Shown here: one piece after another, positions 1 to 9,517 of the stretch
Layout: the number at the start of each line of letters is the position of its first letter
How positions within the stretch are numbered: position 1 is the stretch's first letter
Notes under the pieces: generated by a model
The model's input: only the letters and a program-made list of their open reading frames with translations
Databases searched by the model: none
What the model was told of the DNA's origin: nothing
Source: Gracilimonas sp040882225
GTDB taxonomy: Bacteria > Bacteroidota > Rhodothermia > Balneolales > Balneolaceae
Length of the DNA stretch: 64,000 nucleotides
Assembly (NCBI GenBank): GCA_040882225.1
Contig: JBBEBR010000012.1
Span: 1-64,000, forward strand
Direction of reading: 5' to 3'
Translations under genes and position numbers: made by a program

Positions 1-362
1 ATGGCGAGGAGTGCGAAGAGAGATTTAAGTGATTTCATAGTGGTATTGATTTTAGGATTATATTTTAGGTTAAGTACAAGAGTGTTGTATCCCTTGTTTG
101 TTACAAAATATTTTAAAATGCAGTTTTGTTTATAATATTTTTAGGCTTGGATACAAGAGTATCGAACTATAGTTTTGTTACACTTTTAATCTAATTTTTA
201 ATATTTACAGGTGCCAAAGAGTATTAAAAAACATTAACATTTCCGAAAAAAACACTTATTATTGCCGCTCAAAACATTTTGATAGAACTCTCATAGCTTT
301 ATATTATAAATGCTAAATGAGATTGGCGTGAAAGGATCAAAGCCATTGGAGTTCCATAAAAC
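1..362. other. AT-rich non-coding stretch with an imperfect direct repeat
   Basis: No convincing gene is seen. A 44-codon open frame starts at base 1 and ends at 135 but has no recognisable features and may be chance or the tail of something outside the window. Positions 64-105 and 140-182 form an imperfect direct repeat. Three blocks are conserved in the same order and at nearly the same spacing: TTTAGG, TACAAGAGT and TTTGTTACA. The copies lie 76 bases apart, upstream of the sigma-factor gene. Their role is unknown; paired binding sites are one possibility. Confidence 0.3.
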
Positions 363-935
363 TTGGTTATTAGTTTGGCAGAAATCAGATATAATTTTTC
401 AGAATTAGTAGAAGCACTTGAACGAGGAGATGATGCCAGTGCCAGCGAACTGTTATCGGAAGTATTACCTCGTTTGCAGGATTATTTATGCGTGGTAATG
501 AATGCTAAGCAGCAAGACGCAAGCGAATGTATACATCAGGCTTTTCTAAATGTTTTTGAACAGATTAGGAAAGGCAATATCAAAAACACTAAGTACATCT
601 TTAACTACCTACTAAAGACCAGTAGAAACGAATACATCAGGTATCTTAAACGGCAGCATAAATTTAATTATGATAACGAGCTTTCCGAGATGAGTGATCC
701 TGAAGAGCAACTTTCGAATTTAATGGATAAAGAAAGGCAGAGAATTCTGGAAAAGTGCTTAAGTGAGCTACAAGAAAAATCCAGAGAATTTATCGAGTAT
801 TTTATAGATAAGCCTGACTCCACTACAGAAGAAGCAGTTAAGGCTTTTAATCTTTCCAGCGCAAATGTAAGAACCAAAAAGTCTAGAATTTTAAGTCGTC
901 TTCATCATTGTTATAAGCGCAAATCAACTCAGTGA
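363..935 (+). CDS. ECF-like RNA polymerase sigma factor (orphan)
   Basis: The 190-residue protein has the two-domain build of an extracytoplasmic-function sigma-70 factor. A region-2-like helical segment spans about residues 52-97 (ECIHQAFLNVFEQI, then YIFNYLLKTSRNEYIRYLKR). A region-4-like helix-turn-helix lies at about 125-185, where the recognition helix would be around NLSSANVRTKKSRILSRL. It would direct RNA polymerase to a small regulon. The frame is closed by a TAA at 357-359, so the start must be the TTG at 363 or a later codon; the TTG at 375 is an alternative. A weak GGAG lies about ten bases upstream. No anti-sigma gene is adjacent, so its control is not visible. Region 2 is divergent, so the family call is good but the subgroup is unknown. 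Confidence 0.75.
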   Translation: MVISLAEIRYNFSELVEALERGDDASASELLSEVLPRLQDYLCVVMNAKQQDASECIHQAFLNVFEQIRKGNIKNTKYIFNYLLKTSRNEYIRYLKRQHKFNYDNELSEMSDPEEQLSNLMDKERQRILEKCLSELQEKSREFIEYFIDKPDSTTEEAVKAFNLSSANVRTKKSRILSRLHHCYKRKSTQ

Positions 936-1342
936 TTTTATCCTCATTATTTCAAAAAATGGATATTCCTTCTTTTTTCCTGCTCAAAAGAAAACATAAA
1001 ATCTGAAATAATTAGTTAAAATTTGTTCATCGCTCTGTGAATTTCAGCTGTAAATCTAATAGCCATATATTTTCTATGCGTGAAATTTAGCAAAAAAACC
1101 TCAATTTGTGCGTGTAACACTTTTGACATTTGATCTTAAATGAGGTGTAAAAAGCATAAAAAAAATTGTAACAGATAGTCAAACCCGATACCTGGGTTTC
1201 AATTATTTTTTGGAACAGAGACATTTTAGAACCCCCACACATTTCTTCTAATTTTTAAAACCTTTAAACAGAGTAGCACTTGATTCTCCGGCTAAAAAAC
1301 CTCAACATCAACAAATTCTAAAAAACAAAAAGTTAAAAAGAT
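936..1342. other. Intergenic region upstream of acs
   Basis: These 407 bases hold no gene I can support. A sigma-70-like pair, TTGACA at 1123-1128 and TGTAAA at 1146-1151 with 17 bases between, could drive acs and would give a leader of roughly 185 bases. This is a weak call because primary promoters in this phylum usually look different. The rest is AT-rich with no strong hairpin or repeat. Confidence 0.3.
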
Positions 1343-3241
1343 ATGTGGCTGAATATTAAATCGTTTGAAGAGTACAAACAGACTTTTGAAGAAAGTGAGA
1401 AAAACCGATTAGCTTTTTGGGATCATGAGGCTGGTACTTTTTATTGGCGTAAGAGGTGGAAGAAAACTCAAAGCGGGGGTTTTGAAAATGCCGATGTAAA
1501 ATGGTTTGAAGGTGGTAAAATGAATATCACTGAAAACGCCCTCGATCGGCATTTGAATACCATTGGCAATAAAACTGCCTTTATTTTTGAGCCAAATCAC
1601 CCCGATTCATTTCGAAGAACCATCACCTTTAAGCAACTGCATGAGGATGTTTGCAGGTTTTCTAATGTTTTGGAGAGCAAAGGAATTAAAAAAGGTGACA
1701 GGGTTTGTATTTATATGGCGATGACACCGGAGTTGGTAATCGCAGCACTTGCATGTGCCCGTATTGGAGCGGTTCATTCAATTGTTTTTGCTGGATTTTC
1801 TGCGCAGTCTTTAAGTGAGCGTATCAATGATTGCGAAGCCAAAATGCTAATCACAAATGATGGGCTTAGAAGGGGAGATAAACATGTTCCTCTAAAGGAT
1901 ATTTCCGATGAAGCATTGAAAACAAGTTCTTCGGTTAAAAACGTAATTGTGTGTCAACGAACAAACAGAGACATCGATTGGGTAGAGGGCAGAGATGAAT
2001 GGTGGCATAATTTAATAAGAAATGCGCCGAAGGAGCATGAAGCTGTGGAAATGGATGCTGAAGATCCACTTTTTATTTTATACACATCCGGCTCCACTGG
2101 TAAGCCGAAAGGAGTTGTTCATACTTGTGGCGGTTATATGGTTTATACCAGCTATTCTTTTAGAAATGTTTTTCAAGTGGGATCGGATGACACTTATTGG
2201 TGTACCGCAGATGCAGGTTGGATAACCGGCCATAGCTATATTATTTATGGCCCACTTTTGAATGGCGCTACAGGTATTATTTTTGAAGGCACTCCCACTT
2301 ATCCCGATGCAGGCAGATTTTGGGAAGTGGTAGAAAAGTACAAGGTAACTCACTTTTATACAGCACCTACGGCAATCAGAGCATTAATGGCTGCTGATAT
2401 CGAGTATGTAAGAAAATATGATTTAAGTTCTTTGAAGGTCTTAGGATCTGTTGGTGAGCCCATCAATGAGGAAGCATGGCATTGGTATCATGATAATATT
2501 GGAGGCGGTAAATGCCCTATTGTAGACACTTGGTGGCAAACTGAAACAGCCGGGATCATGATTTCACCTCTTGCCGGCATCACTCCAACCAAGCCGGGAT
2601 TCGCAACATTGCCGCTTCCTGGGGTATTTCCAGAATTGATGGATGAAAGCGGTAAGGTAATAACAGGAAATGGTGTGGAAGGCAATTTATGCATCAAGCA
2701 TCCGTGGCCTGCTGTTGCGCGAACTATTTGGGGTGATCATGAGCGGTACAAGCAAACATATTTCAGCACATATAAAGGATATTATTTTACGGGTGATGGC
2801 TGCCGAAGAGATGCAGATGGCTATTATCGCATTACTGGCAGAGTAGATGATGTACTGAATGTTTCCGGCCACAGGCTCGGTACCGCGGAAATTGAAAATG
2901 CCTTAGATGAACATCCAAAAGTGGTAGAAACAGCCGTTGTCGGTTTTCCTCATGATATTAAAGGACAGGGAGTTTTTGCTTTCATGATTTGTGATGAAGA
3001 AATAAATGATCCCGAGGCATTCAAAAAAGAATTGCTGGATCTGGTAGTAAAAATCATCGGCCCTATCGCTAAACCCGATAAGATTCAGATTTGCTCAGGG
3101 TTGCCAAAAACCCGCTCTGGAAAGATAATGCGCCGTATTCTTCGAAAGGTTGCCGCCAACGATTTGGAGAATGTAGGAGACACTTCTACGTTGCTCGATC
3201 CAAGCGTGGTAGAGGATATAATGAATGGACAGGCTTATTAA
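1343..3241 (+). CDS. acs: Acetyl-CoA synthetase (AMP-forming)
   Basis: This enzyme activates acetate with ATP and CoA to acetyl-CoA through an acetyl-AMP intermediate, in the cytoplasm. The 632 residues are close to the usual 640-660 of the family. The ATP-binding loop YTSGSTGKPKGVVHT lies near residue 249. The adenylate-binding DTWWQTET motif is near residue 395. The C-terminal KTRSGKIMRR contains the catalytic lysine that is acetylated to switch the enzyme off in other bacteria. The N-terminus begins with the family-typical EEYKQTFEESEKNRLAFWDH. The ATG at 1343 fits the usual start. The gene stands alone, convergent with the next gene, so it is probably monocistronic. Confidence 0.96.
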   Translation: MWLNIKSFEEYKQTFEESEKNRLAFWDHEAGTFYWRKRWKKTQSGGFENADVKWFEGGKMNITENALDRHLNTIGNKTAFIFEPNHPDSFRRTITFKQLHEDVCRFSNVLESKGIKKGDRVCIYMAMTPELVIAALACARIGAVHSIVFAGFSAQSLSERINDCEAKMLITNDGLRRGDKHVPLKDISDEALKTSSSVKNVIVCQRTNRDIDWVEGRDEWWHNLIRNAPKEHEAVEMDAEDPLFILYTSGSTGKPKGVVHTCGGYMVYTSYSFRNVFQVGSDDTYWCTADAGWITGHSYIIYGPLLNGATGIIFEGTPTYPDAGRFWEVVEKYKVTHFYTAPTAIRALMAADIEYVRKYDLSSLKVLGSVGEPINEEAWHWYHDNIGGGKCPIVDTWWQTETAGIMISPLAGITPTKPGFATLPLPGVFPELMDESGKVITGNGVEGNLCIKHPWPAVARTIWGDHERYKQTYFSTYKGYYFTGDGCRRDADGYYRITGRVDDVLNVSGHRLGTAEIENALDEHPKVVETAVVGFPHDIKGQGVFAFMICDEEINDPEAFKKELLDLVVKIIGPIAKPDKIQICSGLPKTRSGKIMRRILRKVAANDLENVGDTSTLLDPSVVEDIMNGQAY

Positions 3242-3254
3242 TTCTGATCGAAAA

Positions 3255-3620
3255 TCAAAAACTCAACAAATATCCTACCGGTAAAAAAATCAGGCCGAGA
3301 CTCATCATAATCAGCCTGAATCGGGTTCGTACAAACATTGGATGGAAAAAAAGGCCATAGGTGAGGTTTTTTTCCTCCATCCAAATATAATAATGATGCC
3401 GGTGAACCGAACCCAGGGCCATCGTTACATGTCCGTGGAGGATGGTAAGCATAAAAGGAATTGCAAAGATAAAAGCGCCGATATACCGGAGAAGAAGATC
3501 CATCCCTAAAAGTTTTGCAGTATAATAATATGGCCATGCAAAAAGTACGAGCAAAGGAACAGTAAGAAGCCAGTTGATGATGGAAATGCGCTTATAATTG
3601 GATTCGTTTAGCTCAGACAA
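3255..3620 (-). CDS. Small integral membrane protein, unknown function
   Basis: The 121-residue protein has three likely membrane segments, at about residues 14-34, 44-68 and 97-119. A histidine-rich stretch (HGHVTMALGSVHRHHYYIW) lies between the second and third. I do not recognise the family. It lies 14 bases downstream of alanine dehydrogenase on the same strand, so the two are probably cotranscribed. Its 3' end faces acs. The conserved-looking histidines could bind a metal, but this is speculation. Confidence 0.6.
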   Translation of the reverse strand: MSELNESNYKRISIINWLLTVPLLVLFAWPYYYTAKLLGMDLLLRYIGAFIFAIPFMLTILHGHVTMALGSVHRHHYYIWMEEKNLTYGLFFHPMFVRTRFRLIMMSLGLIFLPVGYLLSF

Positions 3621-3634
3621 GGATTTGGGGTGAA

Positions 3635-4858
3635 TTATATTTGAGAAGCAATTAACATCTCAATATCCCGATGCGGCATATTGAACATATTTGCCAAGGA
3701 TTTTTTGGTAAGATGTTTCTTATAAGCATAAGTACCATTTCGCAAGGCTACATTTTGCCATAAACATTCTTTCACGCCCCCGGCATCACCAATTGCAAGG
3801 AGATAAGGCACCAACACATTATTAAGCGCATAAGTAGCGGTACGCGGCACATTTGCTGGAATATTAGGTACGCAATGATGAATCACGTCATGTTTCATAA
3901 ACACCGGGTTTGAATGGGTTGTAGCTTTGCTTGTAGCAACACATCCCCCCTGGTCAATAACCGTATCAACTATTACGCTGCCGGGCTTCATAGCGGCCAC
4001 CATTTCTTCGGTAACCCAGCATGGGGAGCGGTCTCCTTCTGCCATAGCCGCTCCAATAATTACATCAGCAAATTTCAACGCGGTGTTTAGGTACTGATGA
4101 TTTGCAACCGCAGTGATTATTCTTCGATCGAGAGCATTTTCAAGCCTGCGCAGAGCGGTAAGGTCTGTATCCATGACAAAAACCTGGGCGCCATAACCAA
4201 GCGAAGTTCGGGCGGCATACTCCCCTGTAATTCCCGCTCCAAGAATAACAACGGTTGCCGGTGGAACTCCCGAAATTCCTCCCAACATTATTCCCTGTCC
4301 GCCACTCATACTTTCAAGATAATGGGCGGCAATCTGCACCGACATTGATCCCGCGATTTCGTGCATCATCCGAACAATGGGGAATTCTTTGTCCTCACCA
4401 CGGATAAATTCGTATCCAATCCCAGTAATGGAATTTTCGATAAGTTTTTGAACGTACTCTTTGGTTTGGCTTCCCATGTGCAACGCAGAAATCAGAGACT
4501 GATTCGGCTGTAATAAATCGAGTTCGTCTTTAGCTAAAGGGGCTATTTTGAGGATGAGATCAGATTTCGCGAAAACGTCATCTGGGCTGTACGCAATTTC
4601 GGCTCCGGCATCGGCATAATCCTTATCGGCGAAATTAGCGCTGTTTCCGGCTCCTTTCTCAATACAAATCTCATGGCCATTTGCTTTCAGAATAGAGACA
4701 CCGCCCGGAGTGAGTGAAATACGCCGCTCATCGTTTGAGATTTCTTTAGGCAACCCAATCTTCAAAGACACTTTACTTTGGGAGCGCATTACATGCTTTT
4801 CAAGAGTTTTTAGTCCTATCTGTTCGGTATCAAGTGGTTTTATATCCATGTGCCACAA
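3635..4858 (-). CDS. ald: Alanine dehydrogenase
   Basis: It catalyses reversible NAD-dependent deamination of L-alanine to pyruvate and ammonia. The 407 residues match the long alanine dehydrogenases of this phylum. The N-terminal catalytic domain carries GLPKEISNDERRISLTP at about 35-51, with the conserved K-E-R residues that bind pyruvate. A Rossmann NAD-binding domain with the GAGITG glycine loop sits near residue 215, followed by the VIDQGGCVATS and PNIPANVPRT motifs. The N-terminus is some 30 residues longer than compact homologues. A start at the second methionine (MDIKPL) is possible. The related transhydrogenase alpha subunit is a less likely alternative because no beta subunit is nearby. 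Confidence 0.9.
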   Translation of the reverse strand: MWHMDIKPLDTEQIGLKTLEKHVMRSQSKVSLKIGLPKEISNDERRISLTPGGVSILKANGHEICIEKGAGNSANFADKDYADAGAEIAYSPDDVFAKSDLILKIAPLAKDELDLLQPNQSLISALHMGSQTKEYVQKLIENSITGIGYEFIRGEDKEFPIVRMMHEIAGSMSVQIAAHYLESMSGGQGIMLGGISGVPPATVVILGAGITGEYAARTSLGYGAQVFVMDTDLTALRRLENALDRRIITAVANHQYLNTALKFADVIIGAAMAEGDRSPCWVTEEMVAAMKPGSVIVDTVIDQGGCVATSKATTHSNPVFMKHDVIHHCVPNIPANVPRTATYALNNVLVPYLLAIGDAGGVKECLWQNVALRNGTYAYKKHLTKKSLANMFNMPHRDIEMLIASQI

Positions 4859-4938
4859 TAATTAAAGCTCATTAAAGAAGATAATAAAATGGTAAATATT
4901 TTTGTGAATAGCTTTGTCTTGCCAGTGATTAGCTGAAA

Positions 4939-6948
4939 TTATGATTCAATCTCTTCGCCAATTATGTGCCGGAATTCTTCTTCGGTTAGTACAGCTACGC
5001 CCAGCTCGTTTGCTTTTTCAAGTTTACTACCGGCTGATTCTCCGGCAAGCACAAAATCAGTGTTTTTACTCACAGAAGAGACCGCTTTTCCTCCGTGTTT
5101 TTCTATCAACGCTTTGGCCTCATCTCTGGTGTACGTTGGCAAAGAACCAGTTAATACAATCTTTTTTCCTTCTAAAACATTAGAAGCTAAAACCTGCTCT
5201 TTTTGTTCAAACTGCAATCCTTTTTCTTTGAGACGGCTAACAATTTCCACATTTGTTTCTTTACGGAAAAATTCAAAAACCGATTCTGCAATACTCGGGC
5301 CTATGGAGTCAACCGCTACCAATTCTTCTTCTGTTGCAGCTGCCAAAGCATCCATCCCCTTAAACGCTTTTGCAAGGTCTTTGGCCACTGTTTTGCCAAC
5401 AAAGCGAATTCCGAGCGCATAAATGACCCGTTCAAAAGGCTGTTTTTTACTTTGATGGATGGCGTCAATAAGATTCTGTGCACTTTTCTCCGCCATTCTT
5501 TCTAAACCTATAATCCGATCTTTTTCCAGGTCGTATAAATCAGCGTAGGTTTGCACGAGCTTTTCGGAAACCAGCTGATCGACAACCGCTTCTCCAAGTC
5601 CTTCTATATCCATAGCGTCACGAGCTGCGAAATGCTCAATACGAATTCGAATTTGTGGAGGACAAGCCGGATTAATGCATCTCCAGGCTACTTCCCCTTC
5701 ATATTTGATAAGCTCAGAATTACAAGCCGGACAATTTGATGGGAAATGAAACGGCTCATTCCGTTCATGCCGGTCTTTACTAACCACACTTACTACTTGT
5801 GGAATAATTTCACCCGCTTTTTCAACTACTACAATATCATTAATACGAATATCCTTTCTGCGGATTTCATCTTCATTGTGAAGAGAAGCACGTTTTACGG
5901 TAGTTCCTGCCAGCAAAACAGGTTCAAGTTCAGCAACGGGAGTAATAGTTCCTAACCGGCCAACCTGCAAAGTTATATTATTGATGGTTGTTGTGGCTTG
6001 TTCCGCTTCAAACTTATAAGAAATTGCCCAGCGCGGAAATTTAGAAGTTGTGCCAAGCTGTTCCCGAAAATGACTCTGATTAATCTTGATTACAACGCCA
6101 TCCGTTTCATAAGGAAGTTCATCTCTCAAAACCTTCCATTCTTGAATTACCTTATGAACTTCGTTGATGTCTGAACACACCCGATTATACTCATTTACGG
6201 GAAACCCAAACTCCTTCAAAAGTTCTGCTTTCCTGAATTGAGTGAGGGAATTTTCCTCTTCATCAAGGAGTAAATCAAAGGCAAAAAACCGGATTGGACG
6301 CTGTGCAACCGCTCTCGGATCTTGCATCTTCAAAGAGCCGGCAGTAGAATTTCTTGGATTCGCGAACACCGACAGGCCTTCTTCTTCCCGTCGTTCATTA
6401 AGCCGCGCAAAAGCTTCTCTCTCCATATAAGCCTCACCGCGCACTTCAACCACTTCAGGATAATTTCCCGTCAGTTTTAGCGGTATCACCCGTATAGTTT
6501 TTACATTTCTGGTGATGTCATCGCCCTTAAACCCATCACCCCGCGTAGCTCCTAAAACCAGCTCGCCATTTTCGTACCGGAGCCGCAGCGAAGCACCATC
6601 AAATTTGAGCTCAGCCATATATTCATATTCATTATGGCCTAAAATGCGCTGAACCCGTCCATCAAAAAGAGTAAGCTCTTCTTCATTATAAGTATTATCA
6701 AGGCTTAAGAGTGGAACGGGATGCTCTACAGTCTGAAAAGTAGAGGAGGGTTCGCCGCCCACACGCTGGGTAGGAGATTGGGGGTGATGGAGGCCGAACT
6801 CGTTCTCTAAACGGTCAAGCTCTTTTAGTTTAAGATCGAAATCCTTATCGCTCATAAATGGCTGAGCATCCTGATAATAAGCCTTATTTGCTTCTTCGAG
6901 AAGATTTCTGAGCTCTTTAACGCGCTGTTCTGCCTGCTCTTTATTCAT
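4939..6948 (-). CDS. ligA: NAD-dependent DNA ligase LigA
   Basis: The replicative ligase seals nicks using NAD as adenylate donor. All expected modules are present in 669 residues: the Ia domain at the N-terminus with NKAYYQDAQPFMSD, the adenylation motif LKFDGAS with nucleophile lysine about 115, an OB fold (VGRLGTITPVAELEPV), a four-cysteine zinc finger (CPACNSE to CINPACPP) near residues 405-430, helix-hairpin-helix repeats, and a C-terminal BRCT domain (LEGKKIVLTGSLPTYTRDEAK) from about 590. It follows the RodZ-like gene by 12 bases and is probably in its transcript. Confidence 0.98.
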   Translation of the reverse strand: MNKEQAEQRVKELRNLLEEANKAYYQDAQPFMSDKDFDLKLKELDRLENEFGLHHPQSPTQRVGGEPSSTFQTVEHPVPLLSLDNTYNEEELTLFDGRVQRILGHNEYEYMAELKFDGASLRLRYENGELVLGATRGDGFKGDDITRNVKTIRVIPLKLTGNYPEVVEVRGEAYMEREAFARLNERREEEGLSVFANPRNSTAGSLKMQDPRAVAQRPIRFFAFDLLLDEEENSLTQFRKAELLKEFGFPVNEYNRVCSDINEVHKVIQEWKVLRDELPYETDGVVIKINQSHFREQLGTTSKFPRWAISYKFEAEQATTTINNITLQVGRLGTITPVAELEPVLLAGTTVKRASLHNEDEIRRKDIRINDIVVVEKAGEIIPQVVSVVSKDRHERNEPFHFPSNCPACNSELIKYEGEVAWRCINPACPPQIRIRIEHFAARDAMDIEGLGEAVVDQLVSEKLVQTYADLYDLEKDRIIGLERMAEKSAQNLIDAIHQSKKQPFERVIYALGIRFVGKTVAKDLAKAFKGMDALAAATEEELVAVDSIGPSIAESVFEFFRKETNVEIVSRLKEKGLQFEQKEQVLASNVLEGKKIVLTGSLPTYTRDEAKALIEKHGGKAVSSVSKNTDFVLAGESAGSKLEKANELGVAVLTEEEFRHIIGEEIES

Positions 6949-6960
6949 TGCAAAAAAGTA

Positions 6961-8025
6961 CTAAAATCGTATCCGGTATACTAAGCTGTCAGGTTCTCCA
7001 ACTTCAAGTGGGAATTCCTGAGGTGGAGACGCCAGGTATTGTGGTTGGTTCAAATCGGATCGGGTAATCATCACAGAATTAAAGGAGCTGTCATAATGAT
7101 TTTGACGGGGATTATCTATGGGATGCCCGTTAAACAACAAAAGCATTCGGCTATACTGCCCTCTAACCAGAAGTGTATCTCTGAAATCAAAATTATAGGC
7201 TTCGCCTTCTTCCATCCAATATGGATTTGTTCTCCAGTTGAGATCACTGGTAACCCTTATCGGTTCCAATTGCCCGTAAGCTGCATAAACAGCTACTGTG
7301 ATAGTTTCTGAAAGAGTTATAGGTTCATTTTGGGTTTCCGACTCAGAATCTGCAGAGGTGTTATCGGGCGAGATTTCTTCTAAATTTTGGGGAATGCCAA
7401 CTGAATCGATTGGAGCCAACACTACATCAGGCTCTCCCGAAGTTGCTTGCAGCTGATCGGTTGGGGTGACATCCGAACCAAAAATTCCCGCAATCTGATC
7501 GGAAAAAAAATAACCGGCACCTGCTAAAATGGAAACAGAAACGAAAATAATAACCAATAAAACGGCTTTGGAATTACGCCCCGCAGGGGAAAACTTCCGG
7601 CCCATATCGGCCCAGTTTATTGAATGTACATCTGGTGGCTGATTAGGTTTAGGTTTTTCCGGAATGAGGGGAGCCTCGGCAGAGGTTTCAACATCCTGAT
7701 CTTCATTTTCTTCGGCAGATTCAATTTCCTCAGCGTCAGATTCTGCAATACCTTGGTCACTTTCTGAGAGAAGATCGCCGTGGTAGGTTCCCGCTTCCAT
7801 TGCATCCAAAGCCTGAACAATTTCTTCATCCGGGATTTTTAGTACTTTAGCATAACTTCGGATAAAGCTTCGCCGATAGGTTTGATTTTCGGCATTTGCA
7901 TGAAAGATACTTCCATCTTCAATACTTTTTAGCGTATGGACAGGAATTTTGATAGCACTTTGTATATCCTCAAGAGTGAGGTTTTGGCTTTTTCTGATGT
8001 AAGCGAGGTCTTTTCCCAGAGGCAT
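6961..8025 (-). CDS. RodZ-like helix-turn-helix membrane protein
   Basis: The 354-residue protein begins with a Cro/C1-type helix-turn-helix domain (about residues 5-75, LAYIRKSQNLTLEDIQSAI). An acidic linker of about 80-125 follows, then a single membrane segment at about 154-174 and an extracytoplasmic C-terminal domain resembling the DUF4115 fold. This is the architecture of RodZ, which in rods links MreB to the envelope; a role in cell shape is inferred, not shown. The helix-turn-helix in this family usually binds MreB rather than DNA. It is upstream of ligA on the same strand. Confidence 0.8.
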   Translation of the reverse strand: MPLGKDLAYIRKSQNLTLEDIQSAIKIPVHTLKSIEDGSIFHANAENQTYRRSFIRSYAKVLKIPDEEIVQALDAMEAGTYHGDLLSESDQGIAESDAEEIESAEENEDQDVETSAEAPLIPEKPKPNQPPDVHSINWADMGRKFSPAGRNSKAVLLVIIFVSVSILAGAGYFFSDQIAGIFGSDVTPTDQLQATSGEPDVVLAPIDSVGIPQNLEEISPDNTSADSESETQNEPITLSETITVAVYAAYGQLEPIRVTSDLNWRTNPYWMEEGEAYNFDFRDTLLVRGQYSRMLLLFNGHPIDNPRQNHYDSSFNSVMITRSDLNQPQYLASPPQEFPLEVGEPDSLVYRIRF

Positions 8026-8117
8026 AGAAAAAATATTTAAGGCTGCTTATGATTTGAATGAAACTAAGTAAATAAACTTGACTGCAAAAGCAAACTTTTA
8101 GCTTTATTTAATAAAGG

Positions 8118-8828
8118 ATGATAAAACAAATTCAGAGAATAAAAGACGGAATTTTAGAGGTATTATTTCCCACTATTTGTGCGGTTTGCGGGCTAAAACT
8201 TAGCAGTGAAGAGCTATCGGTTTGTACCATTTGCCTGAACGATAAATTTGAAGAGGCTGGTTTTGGAGATAGCAAGTCATCGAGCAACATTATGTTACCA
8301 GAGGGAATTTACCTGCAGCACGCACTTTGGAATTTTGATAAAGGAGGTTATCTGCAAGATTTGATGCATCAGCTAAAATACAACCGGCTAACCGGAGTAG
8401 GTGAAGATATCGGGCGGCAACTGGGTAAAAGCCTGATGAAAAACCCGTGGTTCGTTGATAGAATAAAGAATGGAAATGCAGTTCTGCTTCCGGTGCCACT
8501 TCATCCCAGAAAAAGAAAAACCAGAGGATATAATCAGGCATTTTTTGTGGCAAAAGGTGTTTCTGTGGTAACGGGGCTTGCGGTTGTTAAACGCGAGGAT
8601 GTGCAAAGAATTAAAAACACAAGCACCCAAACAGGTTTTAGCCTCGAAAAAAGAAGAAAAAATATTGATGGTGCTTTCCATCTGAAAAATCCCGGAAAAA
8701 TAAAAAATTCGATTTGCGTGATTATTGACGATGTGTTTACAACAGGAGCCACAACGTTTGAGTTAGCCGCCGTTCTGAAAACCGGTGGAACAGCAGAAAT
8801 TATAATAGCAACGGTAGCTCAAGCCTGA
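8118..8828 (+). CDS. comF: ComF family phosphoribosyltransferase-like protein
   Basis: ComF-type proteins are needed for uptake of transforming DNA in competent bacteria. The N-terminus carries a four-cysteine zinc cluster (C21, C24, C36, C39). The C-terminal half has a type I phosphoribosyltransferase fold with the PRPP loop IIDDVFTTGATT at about 199-210. The internal LLPVPLHPRKRKTRGYNQA motif is typical. The length of 236 residues is normal. It begins a plus-strand set (unknown membrane protein, histidine phosphatase) with gaps of 32 and 15 bases. ComF is often the only easily recognised competence gene in this group; no com genes lie beside it here. Confidence 0.92.
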   Translation: MIKQIQRIKDGILEVLFPTICAVCGLKLSSEELSVCTICLNDKFEEAGFGDSKSSSNIMLPEGIYLQHALWNFDKGGYLQDLMHQLKYNRLTGVGEDIGRQLGKSLMKNPWFVDRIKNGNAVLLPVPLHPRKRKTRGYNQAFFVAKGVSVVTGLAVVKREDVQRIKNTSTQTGFSLEKRRKNIDGAFHLKNPGKIKNSICVIIDDVFTTGATTFELAAVLKTGGTAEIIIATVAQA

Positions 8829-8860
8829 ATCAGAGTTGTATTAAAGTTATATTTAGTGCT

Positions 8861-9502
8861 ATGGAAAATGAAAAACGAGGACGATTTAAGTGGCAGATGT
8901 TGGAGCTTCCCGATGGGATTACGACATCAAGTGGGAACTGGTATCACATTACAAGCGAGGGCATCAAAAACTACCTGCCGGGATTGCTTCAAAAACATTC
9001 CCTGGAGAAGATAATCCGCGAAGCCGATGCGTGGTTAAAAAGTGGCGATATCCTGTCGCTGATGCTTTATTTTATTTTGACTTTGCTGGCTGTTAATCCA
9101 TATTTAGCGGCTTTAGTTTCAATAGTTTTTTTCGTGTTCTGGTTTTTCAATACCGGTGCTTTTGTGATGGTTAGCCTTGGCCCGGTTATAAAAGTTATTC
9201 AAAGTGATGCCTTCGTCTACACGGTTTCAGGGGTAGTTTTGATTTACTTTTCTTTTACTGGTTTAGAAGCAATGTGGGTGGGTGCGGGAATGCTTTTCCT
9301 GTTTAAAGTTGGGCTGTTGCGTCTGGGAATTAAATACGTTCTTGCAAAACAATCTAACCTGAAAACTCAAATGCCAGACCGTATTCTGAATATGCTGCTT
9401 ATCCGCTATGGGTTGAAAGAGGGAGTGCTTACCGGCAGCGTAAAAGAGATGGAGGAAGAACTTCTCCGGGTGATCAATTATCACAGGAAAAACAAGAAGT
9501 AG
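8861..9502 (+). CDS. Membrane protein of unknown function
   Basis: I do not recognise this 213-residue protein. It has a soluble N-terminus of about 60 residues, three or four hydrophobic segments between about 65 and 165 (including LMLYFILTLLAVNPYLAALV), and a basic C-terminal cytoplasmic tail. It lies between comF and a histidine phosphatase on the same strand with short gaps, so it is probably cotranscribed with them. Codon use resembles its neighbours, so it appears native rather than acquired. Confidence 0.65.
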   Translation: MENEKRGRFKWQMLELPDGITTSSGNWYHITSEGIKNYLPGLLQKHSLEKIIREADAWLKSGDILSLMLYFILTLLAVNPYLAALVSIVFFVFWFFNTGAFVMVSLGPVIKVIQSDAFVYTVSGVVLIYFSFTGLEAMWVGAGMLFLFKVGLLRLGIKYVLAKQSNLKTQMPDRILNMLLIRYGLKEGVLTGSVKEMEEELLRVINYHRKNKK

Positions 9503-9517
9503 GAAGAACATAATTTT

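Noticed and set aside
1..135. A 44-codon frame starting with ATG at base 1
   Set aside because: No recognisable motif, no visible upstream context and AT-rich composition; it may be chance or a cut gene tail.
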